A model generated the notes under the pieces. That model made no database searches and was not told the DNA's origin. It saw only the letters and a program-made list of their open reading frames with translations. Source: Lytechinus pictus (lineage: Eukaryota > Echinodermata > Echinoidea > Temnopleuroida > Toxopneustidae). Taken from it: a stretch of 64,000 nt of DNA. Shown here piece after piece: positions 11,366-23,758 of this stretch (position 1 is its first letter; every line of letters starts with the position of its first letter). The translations under genes were made by a program, and so were the position numbers. The stretch covers positions 16,422,001 through 16,486,000 of the forward strand of contig NC_087257.1 in assembly GCF_037042905.1 (NCBI RefSeq), read 5' to 3'.

Positions 11366-12882
11366 TTTAACTGAACATGTCTGTTAAAAAAGGGGGAAAA
11401 GGGTGTTTCATTAAAGGAAATTTGTAAGGTTCCATACACCAAATACCAATTTCCTGTAATTTTACATGATCTGGTAAGATTACAGGTGTTCTCGAGACTC
11501 TGCTGCAGGAACTTCTTTTATTTTAAGGATAAATTTTCTAACAGTGCAGGGCCATTAAACTTGTGCGTAGATGATTAATGAAGGGTGCATGGGCAGTGAC
11601 GAAATTAACGTAAATTTATATTGAACTGCTAAAAAACGAGGCACGGGTGACGGCGACTAAAAAACGGTTTCTATCAGCGAGTCTGACGAGTCAAGTTCCC
11701 AAGTTTTCCCTCTTTGTCATTATACCGAGTTTCGGAATTACCCCATCTTCGATATAATGTTCGATTAGATTTCATTTACATTTCCCGCTCCAAAATTTCT
11801 CGTCTGTACGAATAGTTTTCTCAACTCTGTCTCCATTTTGCATGTTCCAACTTCTCCTCTTAACAATTTCTCCATGTCAGCCTCTTTTATTTATACTCCC
11901 ACTCTCGTCAGCCCTGAGTTACCCTTCCTGGTGGAGGACTTCAGGGAATGGAACTACAAGGTACAAGGTAAAAAATAAAATAAAATCTGCGGTTATTATG
12001 GGCCTTAATGTTTCAACATAAATTGTGGGTAAAAAGGACGGAGGGATAACGAAAATGCAAATTAATTCAGGTAGCTTTCAATTTCTAAAGAAGCACTAAA
12101 GAATACGCAGGTACCCTGGAGCCTTTGATGGCGATCCGTGCCACTGATGCTGCCAGTCATCGGAAAACTGAAAAGTGATATGTGTTGAAAGTACATAATT
12201 GGAAATATTTCTAATTTTATTTGACAAAAAAAATGTGGATATTAAACTATGACGAAATATATTTCAAAGCCTTATTTCTAAAATTGGGCGAAATAATGAA
12301 TAATAACAAACAGTTTCAAAATTTGCAAAACCCTTAGAATTTGAAAATTTTTAAATCTTACAAATTTCCACACACTTCCACATTACAAAATTACTTAGAT
12401 TAATTTGAGGGAACATAGCTGTTTGTGATGACAAGTGTAAGAGTTGCGGTCACATGCGACAGTCGAGTAATTTTAAATCATATTTCAATAAATATTGCAA
12501 CATTTATCTTTGCCTTCCCCGTCTACTCATAATATCAGACCAGAGGGCAGCCAAAAGTATCGTATAAGCCAGTATGTCTGTGTAAGGTATGAATCTTTTG
12601 TCCACAATCTGCAAAAAAAATCCAATAAAGCATATAAGGCTGACGTATTTTTTTTTCCTTGTGGCATCAAAATTACTTTAAATGAAATATGTTGGATGGT
12701 TCTCCATCTCTCAAGCTCCTTGGTTTGAAAAATTTACCAAATTAACTTGTTTCTCTCTGAAATATTGTGTCCGTCGGTGCGACAGGAGACAAGGCCGGAG
12801 GGGGGTTGATAATCCCCCTGTGATTTGTCAAGGAGTGGGAAAAGGCAGGACGGGGGAGGGAGAATGACCAGAACGAAGGAGA

Positions 12883-13290
12883 GCGAAGTTGGCTCATCAG
12901 TCGGTAACGCGTCTGCCCGTCTAACCAAAGATCGTGGGTTCGAGTCCACCCCGGGCGGATGACTAAAGCCAGTGCGTTGTGTGTAAATGTCTCTCCCATT
13001 TTTCATATATGCATGCTTTGTTATAGTGGAAACCACTCCGTCCCTCGGATAGGACGTTAAATGGATGCCCCGTGTTGAGGAGAGTCACCACTTTTGCACG
13101 TTAAGAACCCACTGCACTATTCGTATAAGAGTAGGGGGAAACCCCGGTGTAGTGGTCCACCTGCACCCCCCCCCCCCCCCCATCAGTTATATCGGGAGGA
13201 GAAACCTGCGGGTCATAGTGATTCAGTTCGCTTTTCGCCTCCCAGGCACAGGTGACGCCAAAACAAATGATAATGAATAATAATAAAAGA
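12883..13290 (+). repeat. tRNA-derived SINE, family 1
   Basis: The head is tRNA-like: TTGGCTCATCAGTCGGTAAC resembles an A box and GGGTTCGAGTCCACCC a B box, spaced as in a tRNA gene. About 300 bp of unrelated body follow and an (AAT)n-like tail near 13270-13290. A poly(C) run of about 16 interrupts the body near 13167. The length and tail make it a SINE rather than a working tRNA gene. Confidence 0.7.
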
Positions 13291-13969
13291 AGGAGAGGAG
13301 TAGAGTATAACAAGGAGAGTAATATTATTGCAAATTAGTCAAATTTCCCGTCAGTGGATAATAAAGCTCAATTCAACTAATTCAATATACTTCAATTCGT
13401 TTCAACTCTATTCTATATCTCAAAAAAATGACGTCACATTTATGCCAACTTGCCCCTCCCCCATCACTCCCTACCAAAATGCCCTTACATCACCCCTGCT
13501 TTTCCCCCAAACTTTTACCTCAGTGAATTGGTTTCTTTCACTCTTTCAATATTTTTTAAACATCCATTAATTAAGTTATTTGTTATTTGTTTACTTCTGT
13601 GTGTTTTCATTGCCCTGAGAACCCGTCACCACTTCCATGTCCTACAAACAAATTGCTATAAAAGAAAAGAAAGGGGCTTAGAGAAAATGAGGGATTTAAG
13701 AGATGGAGAATCGTGCTTGAAATAGTACGCAAATGCGTGAGATACATAATTGACATATTATTGTGGAATAAGAATACATAGAGATAACCAATCGAGGAGC
13801 GGAGGGGATAAAGATGAGCCATAGGGATGTATAATATTACATCTCTATATGTGATGAGCGAAGAAAAGGCAGAGTGAGTGGGAATGTGATGAAGGAAAAC
13901 GGATAAATGACAGAGTGAATGAAGTTAGAAAGAAGGATTAGCGACATGTATGCTGCTGCTGTTCTTGCT

Positions 13970-14125
13970 TATTCTTCTACTACGAAAACTGCTACTACTC
14001 CTACTACTACTACTACTACTACTACTATACTACTACTGCTGCTGCTACAAATGCTACTATACTACTGCTACTGCTACTACTGCTACTACTACTACTACTA
14101 CTACTAATAATAATAATAATAATAA

Positions 14126-14158
<33 letters not shown>

Positions 14159-14264
14159 TCTACTACTAGTCTACTACTACCCCCTACTACTACTACTTCT
14201 ACTACTACTACTACTATACTACTACTACTACTTCTTCTTCTTCTTCTACTACTACTACTACTTA
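13970..14264. repeat. (CTA)n/(CTT)n triplet array
   Basis: About 290 bp of CTA repeats with CTG, CTT and AAT interruptions. The poly-Leu, poly-Thr and poly-Tyr frames it generates are repeat artefacts and not genes. Confidence 0.95.
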
Positions 14265-14279
14265 GGTCTACTTCTATAG

Positions 14280-16126
14280 AGGCATGAAATTACTAAACGA
14301 ATAATATTCTCTATGCTGCATGCATTGACAATAGATTTATCTAAGAAAAAAAAGACGTAGAATGGATTTATCAACATTATAAAAAATGGTTAACATGGGC
14401 TTTCGGCACGACAATGATAATCATGATAATAACGATAATAATGATAATGATTTTCTCCACTAATTACACCACAACCTTCAACATTATTCTCATCAACCTC
14501 AATGCTTATGCAACCGTTTCTTTATCTTTGAGTAAGGCTTTGTGAATAATATTCCTCCATGTAGGTAATTCGGCTGAAAATGATTATATCTTGATAAAAA
14601 CAAAAGTAAAGTGCAATGAGCAAAACGCTATAAGGGTCATCGAAATCTTATCACAAAGTTATTGAATTTACAGATTAGCAATATTTTGTAAAAAAATAAA
14701 AAATGCACAAGATAGTTGAGCTGATGATGTATTGTCCCCATTTTCAATTTTCTTATACATGAAATTATTTCATATTTTCATACACATGTGTATGTAACTC
14801 TTATAGCAAAATATGTTGCGCCATTGATTATATTACACATTGAATCGGTACTCAATCCAACTTTAGTCATTTGAATATATATATATACACATTATAATTT
14901 CATATATATACAAAAGAATAAGTGTGGATGTGACATCATCAGATTGCTCATTGTATATTAATAAAGACATGCGCAGTTAATAACTGTTTCACCCCCAAGA
15001 AATGCAATACTTTGAAATCTCGTACTATTCCTTGTCCAATTTTGATGAATTCTCCTGTGTTTTGTTGCTTGTTTGATTTTGCTCTATCTATTCAAATTGT
15101 ATTATTTCCAGCCAGGAGAACCCTTTGATGTCAACAAGAGCGGGGCATATATATATACGGAGGAATATATCAGAAAAAAAATAGTCTCATGAATAATGTC
15201 GTCCATAGAGCTTCATTTTTGAATGCGGGATAGGGATAATAGATATCCTTGCCAAGCATGCGAAGATAAATCCCTGAATACCAATTAATGTATAATAAAT
15301 TCATTAACATCCTACAGAACCCATAACGATTTGTGAACAATATGACTTGTTTTGCATTCATTGTCCGTTTTAACAGCAAATGAAGACTTACTAAAGTTTA
15401 ATGTATATAATTAATGACCCCCAAATCCCGACCAAACCTTAATATTTCTATTTTTTTAAAGTAACCGAAGTTACTATCAGCTATAGATTTATTTTTCCAT
15501 AGGTTAGGATGGGTTCCAATGAAAGAGAGATGGAAATTCTATGTAATCAAAATAAGTCAAAAATATCTTACAGACTAAAATATTATAAGTTATAAACTTC
15601 GGTTTCAAGTACTGCCCCCCCCCCCTCCTAGCTATCTTAGATATTATAGGCTTGGAGGCCATAGACCCCTCCCCCAAAATATATAAATATATATATATTA
15701 ATTAATTAATCAACACAGATAAAAAGAAATAATGTTATATTAAAATATGACACTAAATTAGATTTTTGTATGAAAAATGTTAACATTTGTGCTCGCTTGC
15801 TTCGCTCTCTCACAGCTTCAATTTTATACTTTATACCATGTCTGGCTCACACACACAACACGTTACGCCACTGACCCCCCCCCCCCCCCTCCCCCCTCCT
15901 AAACAAAAAAAAGAGAAATCTCTCACAAAGAACAATTGTTGTCAGTCATCCGCCCCAACCATGAACACCGATCCTCACCTATGCTTGGTGCCTCCCTTTT
16001 AAGTAGTGAGTTCACTTCTTTTTTTTTCCCACTGCGACGCAACCCTTTCTCTCGGTGATCTTCAATTCGAGTGGGTGCCGGCAATTAGAACGGAGCTTTG
16101 CTAAATCAGTTCAGCTTTGGCGAGCC
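14280..16126. other. Region upstream of the class A GPCR, no gene seen
   Basis: AT-rich with simple (TA)n runs near 14876 and 15688, poly(C) runs near 15614 and 15876, and no exon I can support. The region directly upstream of 16127 should hold the GPCR promoter and 5' UTR, but I see no clear TATA box. Confidence 0.4.
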
Positions 16127-17443
16127 ATGGATGCAACAACAATTAGCATACTTGTGTTTTTTATTCTGGTGTTTCTCTTAGGTGTGCCCGGGAATATCCT
16201 GACGATTCGAATAAAGACGAAGCGCCGTCGGAAAACCAGTACCCAGACCTTCATCATCATCCTGGCTTGCGCTGATCTGTTCCTCTGCGTCTTCGCTTCG
16301 ACAGCCGTCGTCGGCCTATCAATCACCGACGAGCTCTTCTCGGCCAAAGCTTGCAGAGGAGTGTACACTATTTGCGTTGCCTCGGTAGTGCAGTCGCTGT
16401 TGATGATGACGTCCATAGCTGCGGATCGGTGTGCCATCATGTGCTTTCCACATCGGAAGAGACTTGACACAAAGTATACGTGTTTGGTTGCCGGGGGATG
16501 TCTTGTGATATCGACGATGTTTGCAATTACCATAGGACTCAACACAACAGTTCAGAGTTACGGCGGCCTTGTGCACCGTTGTTATGTGGTTTCCGGCAGC
16601 TGGGGGATGCCTTTCCAGAAGGCCATGGCCGGATTGGCGGCCTTCTGTGTCATCGTCATCATTCTTCTTTATGCGAAGGTCTACTGCGCACTGAGGAAAC
16701 ACCGCCGTGTCCAAGTGGCTCTCGGACCTAACTTGTCTCAAGACAATATATCTATCGCCAATAAGCAGTGTTCTCTAGTTCACCAATGTCAGATGGAGCC
16801 ATGTAGTGGTAGCAAATCAGATACAGGTACATTCGATCAGAGGAAGGCACCGAATTTCGGTGGCTATGTCGCTACTGTTTCAAGTAAAGTACACAACCAA
16901 TGCCATGACGAAAGGGTAGTGAGGGAGGCATGCTTTAACGATCAAGAGGAATCTTCAAACGTTCTAGTGCCCGAAAGACCTGAAAGAAATCAGACCCTTG
17001 CCTACAGGGAGCAAGGTGGACAACATGGAAACAACATACCCGGTACGTTAGCCCAACACCACGCACATACTTCGAAGGACACTGACGGAACTCACCCTTG
17101 GCATGGAGCCAGCAGAGAACGCATGAGAAACGAGTCAGAAGGGATCCGAATGAAACGACTCTGTCGCTCGGAAAGGCAAGCCACCAAAATGATGTTGGTG
17201 GTGACAATCATTCTCATAGTATCGTGGTGTCCTTCAGTTGCTTCTTTTGTTGCACCTGTACAGGACATGGTCCACATCGCCAAGAACAAGCCCGCCCTCT
17301 ACGTCTTGTTATATCTTCTGAAGTTCACGGTGTTCATCTCCAACGCCACAAACCCGCTCGTGTATACGTTAATGAATAAACGGTTTAGAGACGAGGGTTG
17401 GCAGGAAATAAGACGATTCTGTTGTTTTTTGAACTGTAGATAA
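16127..17443 (+). CDS. Rhodopsin-class (class A) orphan GPCR, single exon
   Basis: A seven-helix receptor at the plasma membrane, expected to couple a ligand to G proteins; the ligand cannot be assigned. I choose the ATG at 16127 (438 aa) because it has a strong Kozak context (GAGCCATGG). The open frame continues upstream to 16055 only through a GTG and lacks another ATG. Visible landmarks: TM1 GVPGN (Asn23), TM2 LACADLF (Asp50), Cys76 at the top of TM3, DRC at 100-102 in place of DRY, Cys152 in extracellular loop 2, TM6 SWCP and TM7 NATNPLVY. The usual Trp of TM4 and Pro of TM5 are not seen. Intracellular loop 3 is about 150 residues long, polar and rich in His, Gln and Ser. The tail is short and ends in a Cys cluster (CCFLNC) that may be palmitoylated. 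Intronless receptors of this kind are common in large echinoderm GPCR families. The open frame is intact. Confidence 0.85.
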   Translation: MDATTISILVFFILVFLLGVPGNILTIRIKTKRRRKTSTQTFIIILACADLFLCVFASTAVVGLSITDELFSAKACRGVYTICVASVVQSLLMMTSIAADRCAIMCFPHRKRLDTKYTCLVAGGCLVISTMFAITIGLNTTVQSYGGLVHRCYVVSGSWGMPFQKAMAGLAAFCVIVIILLYAKVYCALRKHRRVQVALGPNLSQDNISIANKQCSLVHQCQMEPCSGSKSDTGTFDQRKAPNFGGYVATVSSKVHNQCHDERVVREACFNDQEESSNVLVPERPERNQTLAYREQGGQHGNNIPGTLAQHHAHTSKDTDGTHPWHGASRERMRNESEGIRMKRLCRSERQATKMMLVVTIILIVSWCPSVASFVAPVQDMVHIAKNKPALYVLLYLLKFTVFISNATNPLVYTLMNKRFRDEGWQEIRRFCCFLNCR

Positions 17444-18405
17444 AACTTTTTCAGTTCAAACACTTTAATGTATATTGAAATTATGGTAAATCAACCAATA
17501 GGTCCCAGACCCATGGTTCTATGTTTGTTGTACCGTGGCGTCGCCTTTAAGAGCATCGTGACCTTACGATCAAATATAAAAATCTTAGATTTCAAATGTT
17601 GGCTAACTGAAATCTATTATTTTAATTGTTTAAACGAACATCCTTTCCTTCATATCTCTTGCCCCAAAAATTGTATTGGCAAGAGATCTACATGTTTATA
17701 TCCTATAGGGCTACACCATAACCAGATTAAATGGATTAATAATTATCCCACGTGAACTTTTGATAGATATAAGAAAAGCATAATCCACAAAATGCATTCG
17801 TGAAATACAATCAATTATATCGAAGGAAAGTTATTTCATTTTACGTTCAAGAATGAGATTGATATGACTGATCTGTAAATGGAACACTGACAGTCACTTA
17901 TCATCCACAGTTTATTTGAAATATATTGTAATGATTTTTGTGGGGCGCGTTTCGCCTGAAGTATTAAGTATATTATAATTAATGGTCAAGGTATGGTAAT
18001 GGAATGGTAATGATACTCCGCGGTTGGGGAGTCGTAAAGTGCGTCCTAGAAAAGAAATTCGATATGTATTTGATTTTTATATCAATCAAATCAACTATTA
18101 AAAATAAATGACACGTATTCGCCGAGCCTATTTTTTCCTCCCTTTATTAATCTATTTCAATTTTCAGTTTCTTTCTGCCATTTTACGATTTATGCTTCAG
18201 CAAAGAACAAGATGAAGGAAGGAAATCAAAAGGTCGGTTAAGCTAACGATATCTGAATTTCGAAGAAATACAATACATCTAAAAATACATTTTTTGCCCG
18301 TCTTCGTCTAGTCTATTCATTACCATCATCACGACGAAGGCAACCAGGTTTAAATGAAGAATGTTTTATTAAAGGCTGTTATGGTTAAACTAAAAATCCC
18401 TTAAC
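17444..18405. other. 3' flank of the class A GPCR
   Basis: AT-rich with no further gene. An AATAAA hexamer on the plus strand at 18103-18108 is a candidate poly(A) signal about 660 bp past the stop codon. Confidence 0.4.
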
Positions 18406-18835
18406 TTACACACTTAAAATGTTGGGCAACATTGCCCGAATACACAAAGGTGGTGTCCTTTAAAACTACGGTTTTTGTAAAACCCACGTTTGAAACCACC
18501 TCAAACAGTTGACTGAAAATCATGCCGAAAAACCTCCGGAAAAAACATGGTTTCATTTGAAACCACCTTTGTGAATCGCAAAATCAGTAAAACCCACGGT
18601 TTAAACCATGTTTTTGCAAAAACCACCTTTGTGAATTTGGGCCATAGTGTCCACTGTTTTGGGTAATGTATGTTGGTAAAAATATATATAAATTCTGGGC
18701 AATTGTTATTTAATTGAACAAATTTATTACCAAATCATTAGTTTTTATACCCAATTCGGACACACAATATTTTAACCAATATTGTGTGGACAGTATGTTG
18801 CCCAGCGATTGTTAAATATTGGGCCTTTTTGGCCC
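18406..18835. repeat. Outer MITE of a nested pair
   Basis: The left end TTGGGCAACAT (about 18422) and right end ATGTTGCCCA (about 18793-18804) are inverted. After the inner element at 18433-18642 the left arm resumes with AGTGTCCACTGTT, which pairs with the right-hand CACACAATATT/GTGTGGACAGT region. This is the arrangement expected if one MITE jumped into another. Confidence 0.5.
18433..18642. repeat. Inner MITE of a nested pair
   Basis: The ends GCCCGAATACACAAAGGTGG and CCACCTTTGTGAATTTGGGC are inverted copies. The interior carries further mirrored blocks (AAAACCCACG, AAACCACCT, CATGTTTT). It is about 210 bp and non-coding. Confidence 0.65.
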
Positions 18836-19016
18836 AACCTTTGCAATGCTGGTAGCGACAACGAGATTTCATGCGGAGGTTTTTCTTAATCAAGGGTCGG
18901 TAGATGTTGGTTCAGGGCCTTAGCCATAGGATGCACGACTGCCTCATCTCCTCTTTGATTTTTGACGTATATACAGTACAAGAATTTTTTAAAAAATGAA
19001 GAAAAGGGAAAAGGGG

Positions 19017-22000
19017 AATTTATTTATTTATTTATTTATTTATTCATGTTTTATTTATAACAAATGATAAAATAAGGTGGAGGGTAGTTCGGTTCAGTTA
19101 TAAAACTGCTTTACAACGAAGCCCTCCCCCTTTACAAACATAAAATAGAACATAAACATGATAATATATATAAATACAAGTGAAAATCAATACAAAAAGT
19201 TATAATCTATAAAATAAACATAAAAAAGAAAACAAATAAACAAAAAGGAAAGAATACTAGAAGATACTTTGTTATAATAAATGTTTGGCCAATAGGTAAC
19301 CTCGTTTAAAAGAATTTATAGAATTTGTGGATTGAACTGAAAATGGGAGTTTATTAAATAGGGAGCTTGCTTTATAAGAGAATGACTTTCTTTTGAATTC
19401 AGTTTTGGGGAATGGAATGTCGAGGAGAGAATTTAGTGCATAGCGGGTACAATATTTAAAGGTGCGATAAGTGATAAGAGATTTTAAATAGTTAGGGGCT
19501 TTTACATTAATTATTTTAAATACTTATAAACAGTAGTGATATTTAAGTCTTTGTTCAACGGATTGCCAATTTAGGGTTGTAAGAAGTGTACACTGCGGTG
19601 TGTTATAATCCTTATTTAATATTAATCTTGCATATCTATTTTGTAATTTTTGTAGTTTGGAAAGATTTGTTTTTGAACAACTTCCCCATGCAGTGCAGCA
19701 ATAATCAATATGTGGTAAAATTAAAGCAAAATATAAGGTTACAAGAGTTTTATGGGGTATTAATTGCTTTATGCGGCGAATACATCCAATTGTACGTGAT
19801 ATTTTATTACATATATATCTTACATGGTCAGACCAGGTCAGTTGCGAGTCGAGTATAACCCCAAGATATTTCATTTTATCAACACACTGCAAGTAGTTAT
19901 CGTATAATTTGATCTTGAATTGGTGATTATCTAGCTTTCTTTTAGTGCCGAAAGGCATGACCATGGTTTTCTGTGGATGAATATACATCTTATTAATATC
20001 AAACCACTTGCATATTAAATTAAAGTCATTTTGTAAATTCAATTGAACTTCAGAAAAGTTATGAGAATTGTTAAAAATAACGGTATCATCTGCATAGAGT
20101 GAAATCTTTGAATTTTTATGAATTCTTAAGTTGTTAATATCGTTAATATATAGACAAAAGATCAAGGGGCCAAGGATTGACCCCTGGGGCACCCCTGATT
20201 TCATAGTTAAAAACTCACTACAATAATCATCTATATTAACACATTGTTGTCTTCCGACCAAGTACGATTTAAACCATTCACGCACCTTATTATTCATACC
20301 ATAGAAAATTAGTTTATCAAGTATTATTTCGTGTGGAATTACGTCAAATGCCTTTTTTAGATCATAAAATATAGCTCCCGTAATCTGACCATGATTCATA
20401 TTTTCAAACAGGTAGTCAGTAATTTCTGTAAGGCACGTGGCTGTGGAATGGAGTGGTCTGAATCCAGATTGACGTTCCGATAATAAACTATTTTGGTTAA
20501 GATACGAATACAATTGTTTGTGTACTGCTTTCTCAAGGATTTTTGACATAGAGGGCAGTATTGAAATGGGCCTGAAATTGTCAACACTGAGCGAGCCACC
20601 CTTGTGAATTGGCGTGATTTTTGCGACTTTGAAATCAGATGGAAATTGAGAAGTTTTTAGTGATAAGTTAAAAAATTTAGAAAGTGGTTCCGCAATTATA
20701 TCAGCAGATACTTTTAGTAACTTAGGATGTAGACCGTCCATTCCTATAGCCTTTTTACAATCAATATTGCGTAGTTCGTTTTTGACAAATTCAGATTTGA
20801 TTTCTTGAAATTCAAAAGAATAATTAGTTTGAGTTAACGTGTGTAAATCGTTAAAAGCACCGTCTACTGTGTTGGAACTTGAGCTTGTTTGTAGGTTTGA
20901 GCCTACTTTATTAAAAGCTTCATTCAGTAAACCTGCCACCTTTACTTTGTCAGATATCATTTCTTCATCAATCAGGATTGTGTTGTTTATTTCCTGTTTC
21001 TTTGATGGTAAAAGCCCTTTGAGAACTTTCCAATTTTTATTCAAATCATTTCCACATTCTGAAAACTTATTCCGGTAATATTCTTTTTTAAGATATTTAT
21101 TCAAATTATTTGCTCTGTTTCGATAGTACTTAAATTTTTTCCAATAATAATCACTTTTCGTTTTTTTTGAACTTTTTCTTAAAGAAATCACGGTCACGTG
21201 CCAAATTTATGTATTCATTTGTAATCCAAGGTATTCCATTTCTTTTTCTTCTGACAGAAATAAAAGGTGCATGTTTATCACTTACAGTAGTAAACAAAGA
21301 TTTGAAATGTGACCACAGTTCGTCAACTTGAACGTTTTCGTTATTGAAATCATTCCAGTTTTGATTTTTCAAGTCATCTCGAAATCTGTTTTCATCAAAG
21401 TTGCGAAAAGACCTAAATTTACTTATTTTAGAATGAAACATTGTGTGCTTGCCTTTCACTACTACAAAAGTCAAACAGTGGTCACTAAAACCAATAGAGA
21501 TTACACCCGACTTAACACTTTCAATCGAATTTGAGGTAAGTATTAAATCGATGATTGTGCTACTGTGAGGTGTAACTCGTGTGGGGTCATTAATTAACTG
21601 GTTAAGCTGATAAGTATGACAAATATCCTTAATTGTTTTAGACAATGCATTATTATTACTCATGTTGCAATTGAAATCACCCATCAAAATGATATTATTT
21701 GATAATGATATTACTTTTTCAACATTTGCTTCTAGGGTGGTAAAATAGGTATTTGCTGAGGAAGGCCTCCTGTATAAAATACCAACAAAAATCGAACTGC
21801 AATTTTTTCTTTTAATCTCCAGCCACATAACCTCAAGATCTTTGGTTTCCAGATCTATTCTTCTCATGTAATTAAATTTCTCACTGATGTAACATCCTAC
21901 ACCCCCACCAGAACTTTCCCTGTCTCTCCTTTCAATCTTATAACCATCAATGGATATTATATGGTTTGAACAATCATCGTTCAACCATGTTTCTGATAGT

Positions 22001-22461
22001 CCTAAAATATCAAAAGGATTTGACATAAGAAATTGTTGCACATCTGTAATTTTATTTCTCAAACTTCTGATGTTTAGATGAGCTAACTTAATGCCTTTAT
22101 CATTTGGAAAATCAGTAAGTATATTGTATGCATGATCTTCAACTTGGGTATTATTTGGAAAATGAGAACAATTCATAGCGTAATTTTCTACAGACGGAAT
22201 ACATTCCTGATCCCAAAAGGGAAATTGTTTAAAAATACACACGGTACACTGCCAGTTTTCGAAAGTTTCGTTTAAATCATCATATTTGGATTTGGGAATT
22301 CCCTCGCACACTATATGTGCCCATTTTTCACATGAGGTACATAAAAGGGCCTTTTGGTTACTCTTTACTGGTTTATTACATTTACTACACGGATACTTGA
22401 CCATAAAGAGGTGATACAAACTCAAAAGTTGTTGATAAAAAAAGTAATACCATGTAAACAT
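19017..22461 (-). mobile_element. Nearly full-length LINE (CR1/L2-like, Jockey superfamily)
   Basis: A non-LTR retrotransposon read on the minus strand. One long coding region (about 22404 to 19305) encodes in order a PHD-like C4HC3 finger (starting YPCSKCNKPVK, with CTSCEKWAH and WQCTVC), an apurinic-type endonuclease (HLNIRSLRNK, LSETWL, GDFNC, SDHCLTF) and a reverse transcriptase (GMDGLHPKLLK, YDLKKAFDVI, GVPQGSILGP, LYADDT, KMKYLGVILD). The 3' end is a (TAAA)n run at about 19017-19047. The 5' boundary is not resolved and may reach about 22560. A finger, EN and RT fused in one polyprotein is unusual against the common two-ORF plan, but I cannot assign a clade without a tree. Confidence 0.88.
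19524..22404 (-). pseudogene. LINE polyprotein gene with one frameshift and one stop
   Basis: The frame from the ATG at 22404 runs to 21151, and an overlapping frame from about 21197 continues to 19524. The switch lies in a run of eight A (minus strand, about 21162-21169), so a single-base length change in a homopolymer accounts for it. An in-frame TAA at 19524-19526 then precedes roughly 70 more codons with LINE C-terminal character. Both lesions are minor and the catalytic boxes of EN and RT are intact, so the copy is young or was active recently. A sequencing error in the A run is also possible. Confidence 0.75.
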
Positions 22462-22824
22462 AAATTACACAAAAAATACACACAAACAATCTTAAAAGAT
22501 TGTATATAATAAAATTTGATGAATCAAACAATCAAAGAAAGTCTTCCTAACAGAAAATAGGCGGTCCATATTATCAATGAAGGAGCTGAAAAACAAAACA
22601 TAGGAGTTCCGCTTATTTGTCAGCTATATAATGAAATGATGATAATTCATTTTATGTCATTTAAATGTTTATGAGAATCGGAGGTCAATTTCGTTACGGA
22701 TTACTTTATTCATCGGTTTGCCATAAAATGTCATACGAGTACTTAATTGCTTACTTAGCGATTACGGAAACGTGGGCAGTAAGTAGTTCATGCCACATAT
22801 CTGTCTAATTCATGCAGTGTTCAG

Positions 22825-23066
22825 TCCTCTGCCATTTTTCCCTTTGCCATTTTTACCTCTGCCATTTTTACCTCTGCCATTTTTACCTCTGCCATTTTTA
22901 CCTCTGTCATTTTTACCTCTGTCATTTTTACCTCTGCCATTTTTACCTCTGCCATTTTTACCTCTGCCATTTTTACCTCTGTCATTTTTACCTCTGCCAT
23001 TTTTACCTCTGCCATTTTTACCTCTGCCATTTTTACCTCTGCCATTTTTACCTCTGACATTTTACC
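22825..23066. repeat. 15-bp minisatellite, about 16 copies
   Basis: Tandem units of CTCTGCCATTTTTAC with CTGTC variants. The period is a multiple of three, which produces long repeated open frames on both strands; these are artefacts. Units lack unique spacers, so this is not a CRISPR array. Confidence 0.95.
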
Positions 23067-23757
23067 TTTGGCGGTGCTACAGGGAGCGGGGAAGGGGGGG
23101 TGGGCGATCCCCTTCAAGTCGTATAATCGAAGGAAAATTGATAGTGAATCAAACTTGAATAGGTGAAATAAATGGGGACATATCATTAATGATAATTATA
23201 ATAATAATAATGATAATGATAAAAATAATGATAATATAATAATGATGATGATTTTGACAAAAATTGTCATTCTTAAAAAATACCGAAGAATGTTAACGAG
23301 GATTATTTCTTACTATAACAATACAAACAGAAGAAAATTACTTCACATGCAGATTAAACTTTCTCTTTAACTTTTAATGATGGTAAGGATGATGATGACG
23401 ACGATGATGATGATGATAAAGATAACAATAATGATAATGATAGTAACACAAATTAAAGTTATAATAAATTATCAACAACAACAATGATTCTGATGAAAAT
23501 AATAAATATATATGCGCCAAAGCCATTCGGCAGAATTCTCATTATAAAACTGAAGGATGTACTGTACTAAATGATTTTCTGATGTATCTGAATAGATAAG
23601 AGTCTTAATTTGAAATTTGATTTAAGGGTATAAAACAAGATCGTTGAAAATTAAAAAGAATGGAAAGAAACGCAATTATTAGCAAACTATAGGCCTACAT
23701 GTACGTCAAAATGGGTAGATAGGCCTACAAAACAACACAGATTAAAAAATAACAGGT
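23067..23757. other. AT-rich spacer with simple (AAT)n/(GAT)n tracts
   Basis: Short imperfect AAT and GAT arrays near 23190-23250 and 23385-23445 in otherwise unremarkable AT-rich DNA. I see no gene. Confidence 0.5.
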
Positions 23758-23758
23758 A

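Noticed and set aside
12883-12960. True tRNA gene
   Set aside because: tRNA-like head of a longer SINE with a body and A/T-rich tail; acceptor-stem pairing is not convincing.
16055-16126. Upstream extension of the class A GPCR
   Set aside because: The frame is open but begins at GTG; the first ATG is 16127 with a strong Kozak context directly before TM1.
22825-23066. CRISPR-like array
   Set aside because: Units are directly abutting 15-mers without unique spacers, in an animal genome; it is a minisatellite.
22790-23186. Long repeated open frames on both strands over the 15-bp minisatellite
   Set aside because: The period is a multiple of three, so any stop-free unit gives long frames; no non-repeat coding sequence and no start or splice context.
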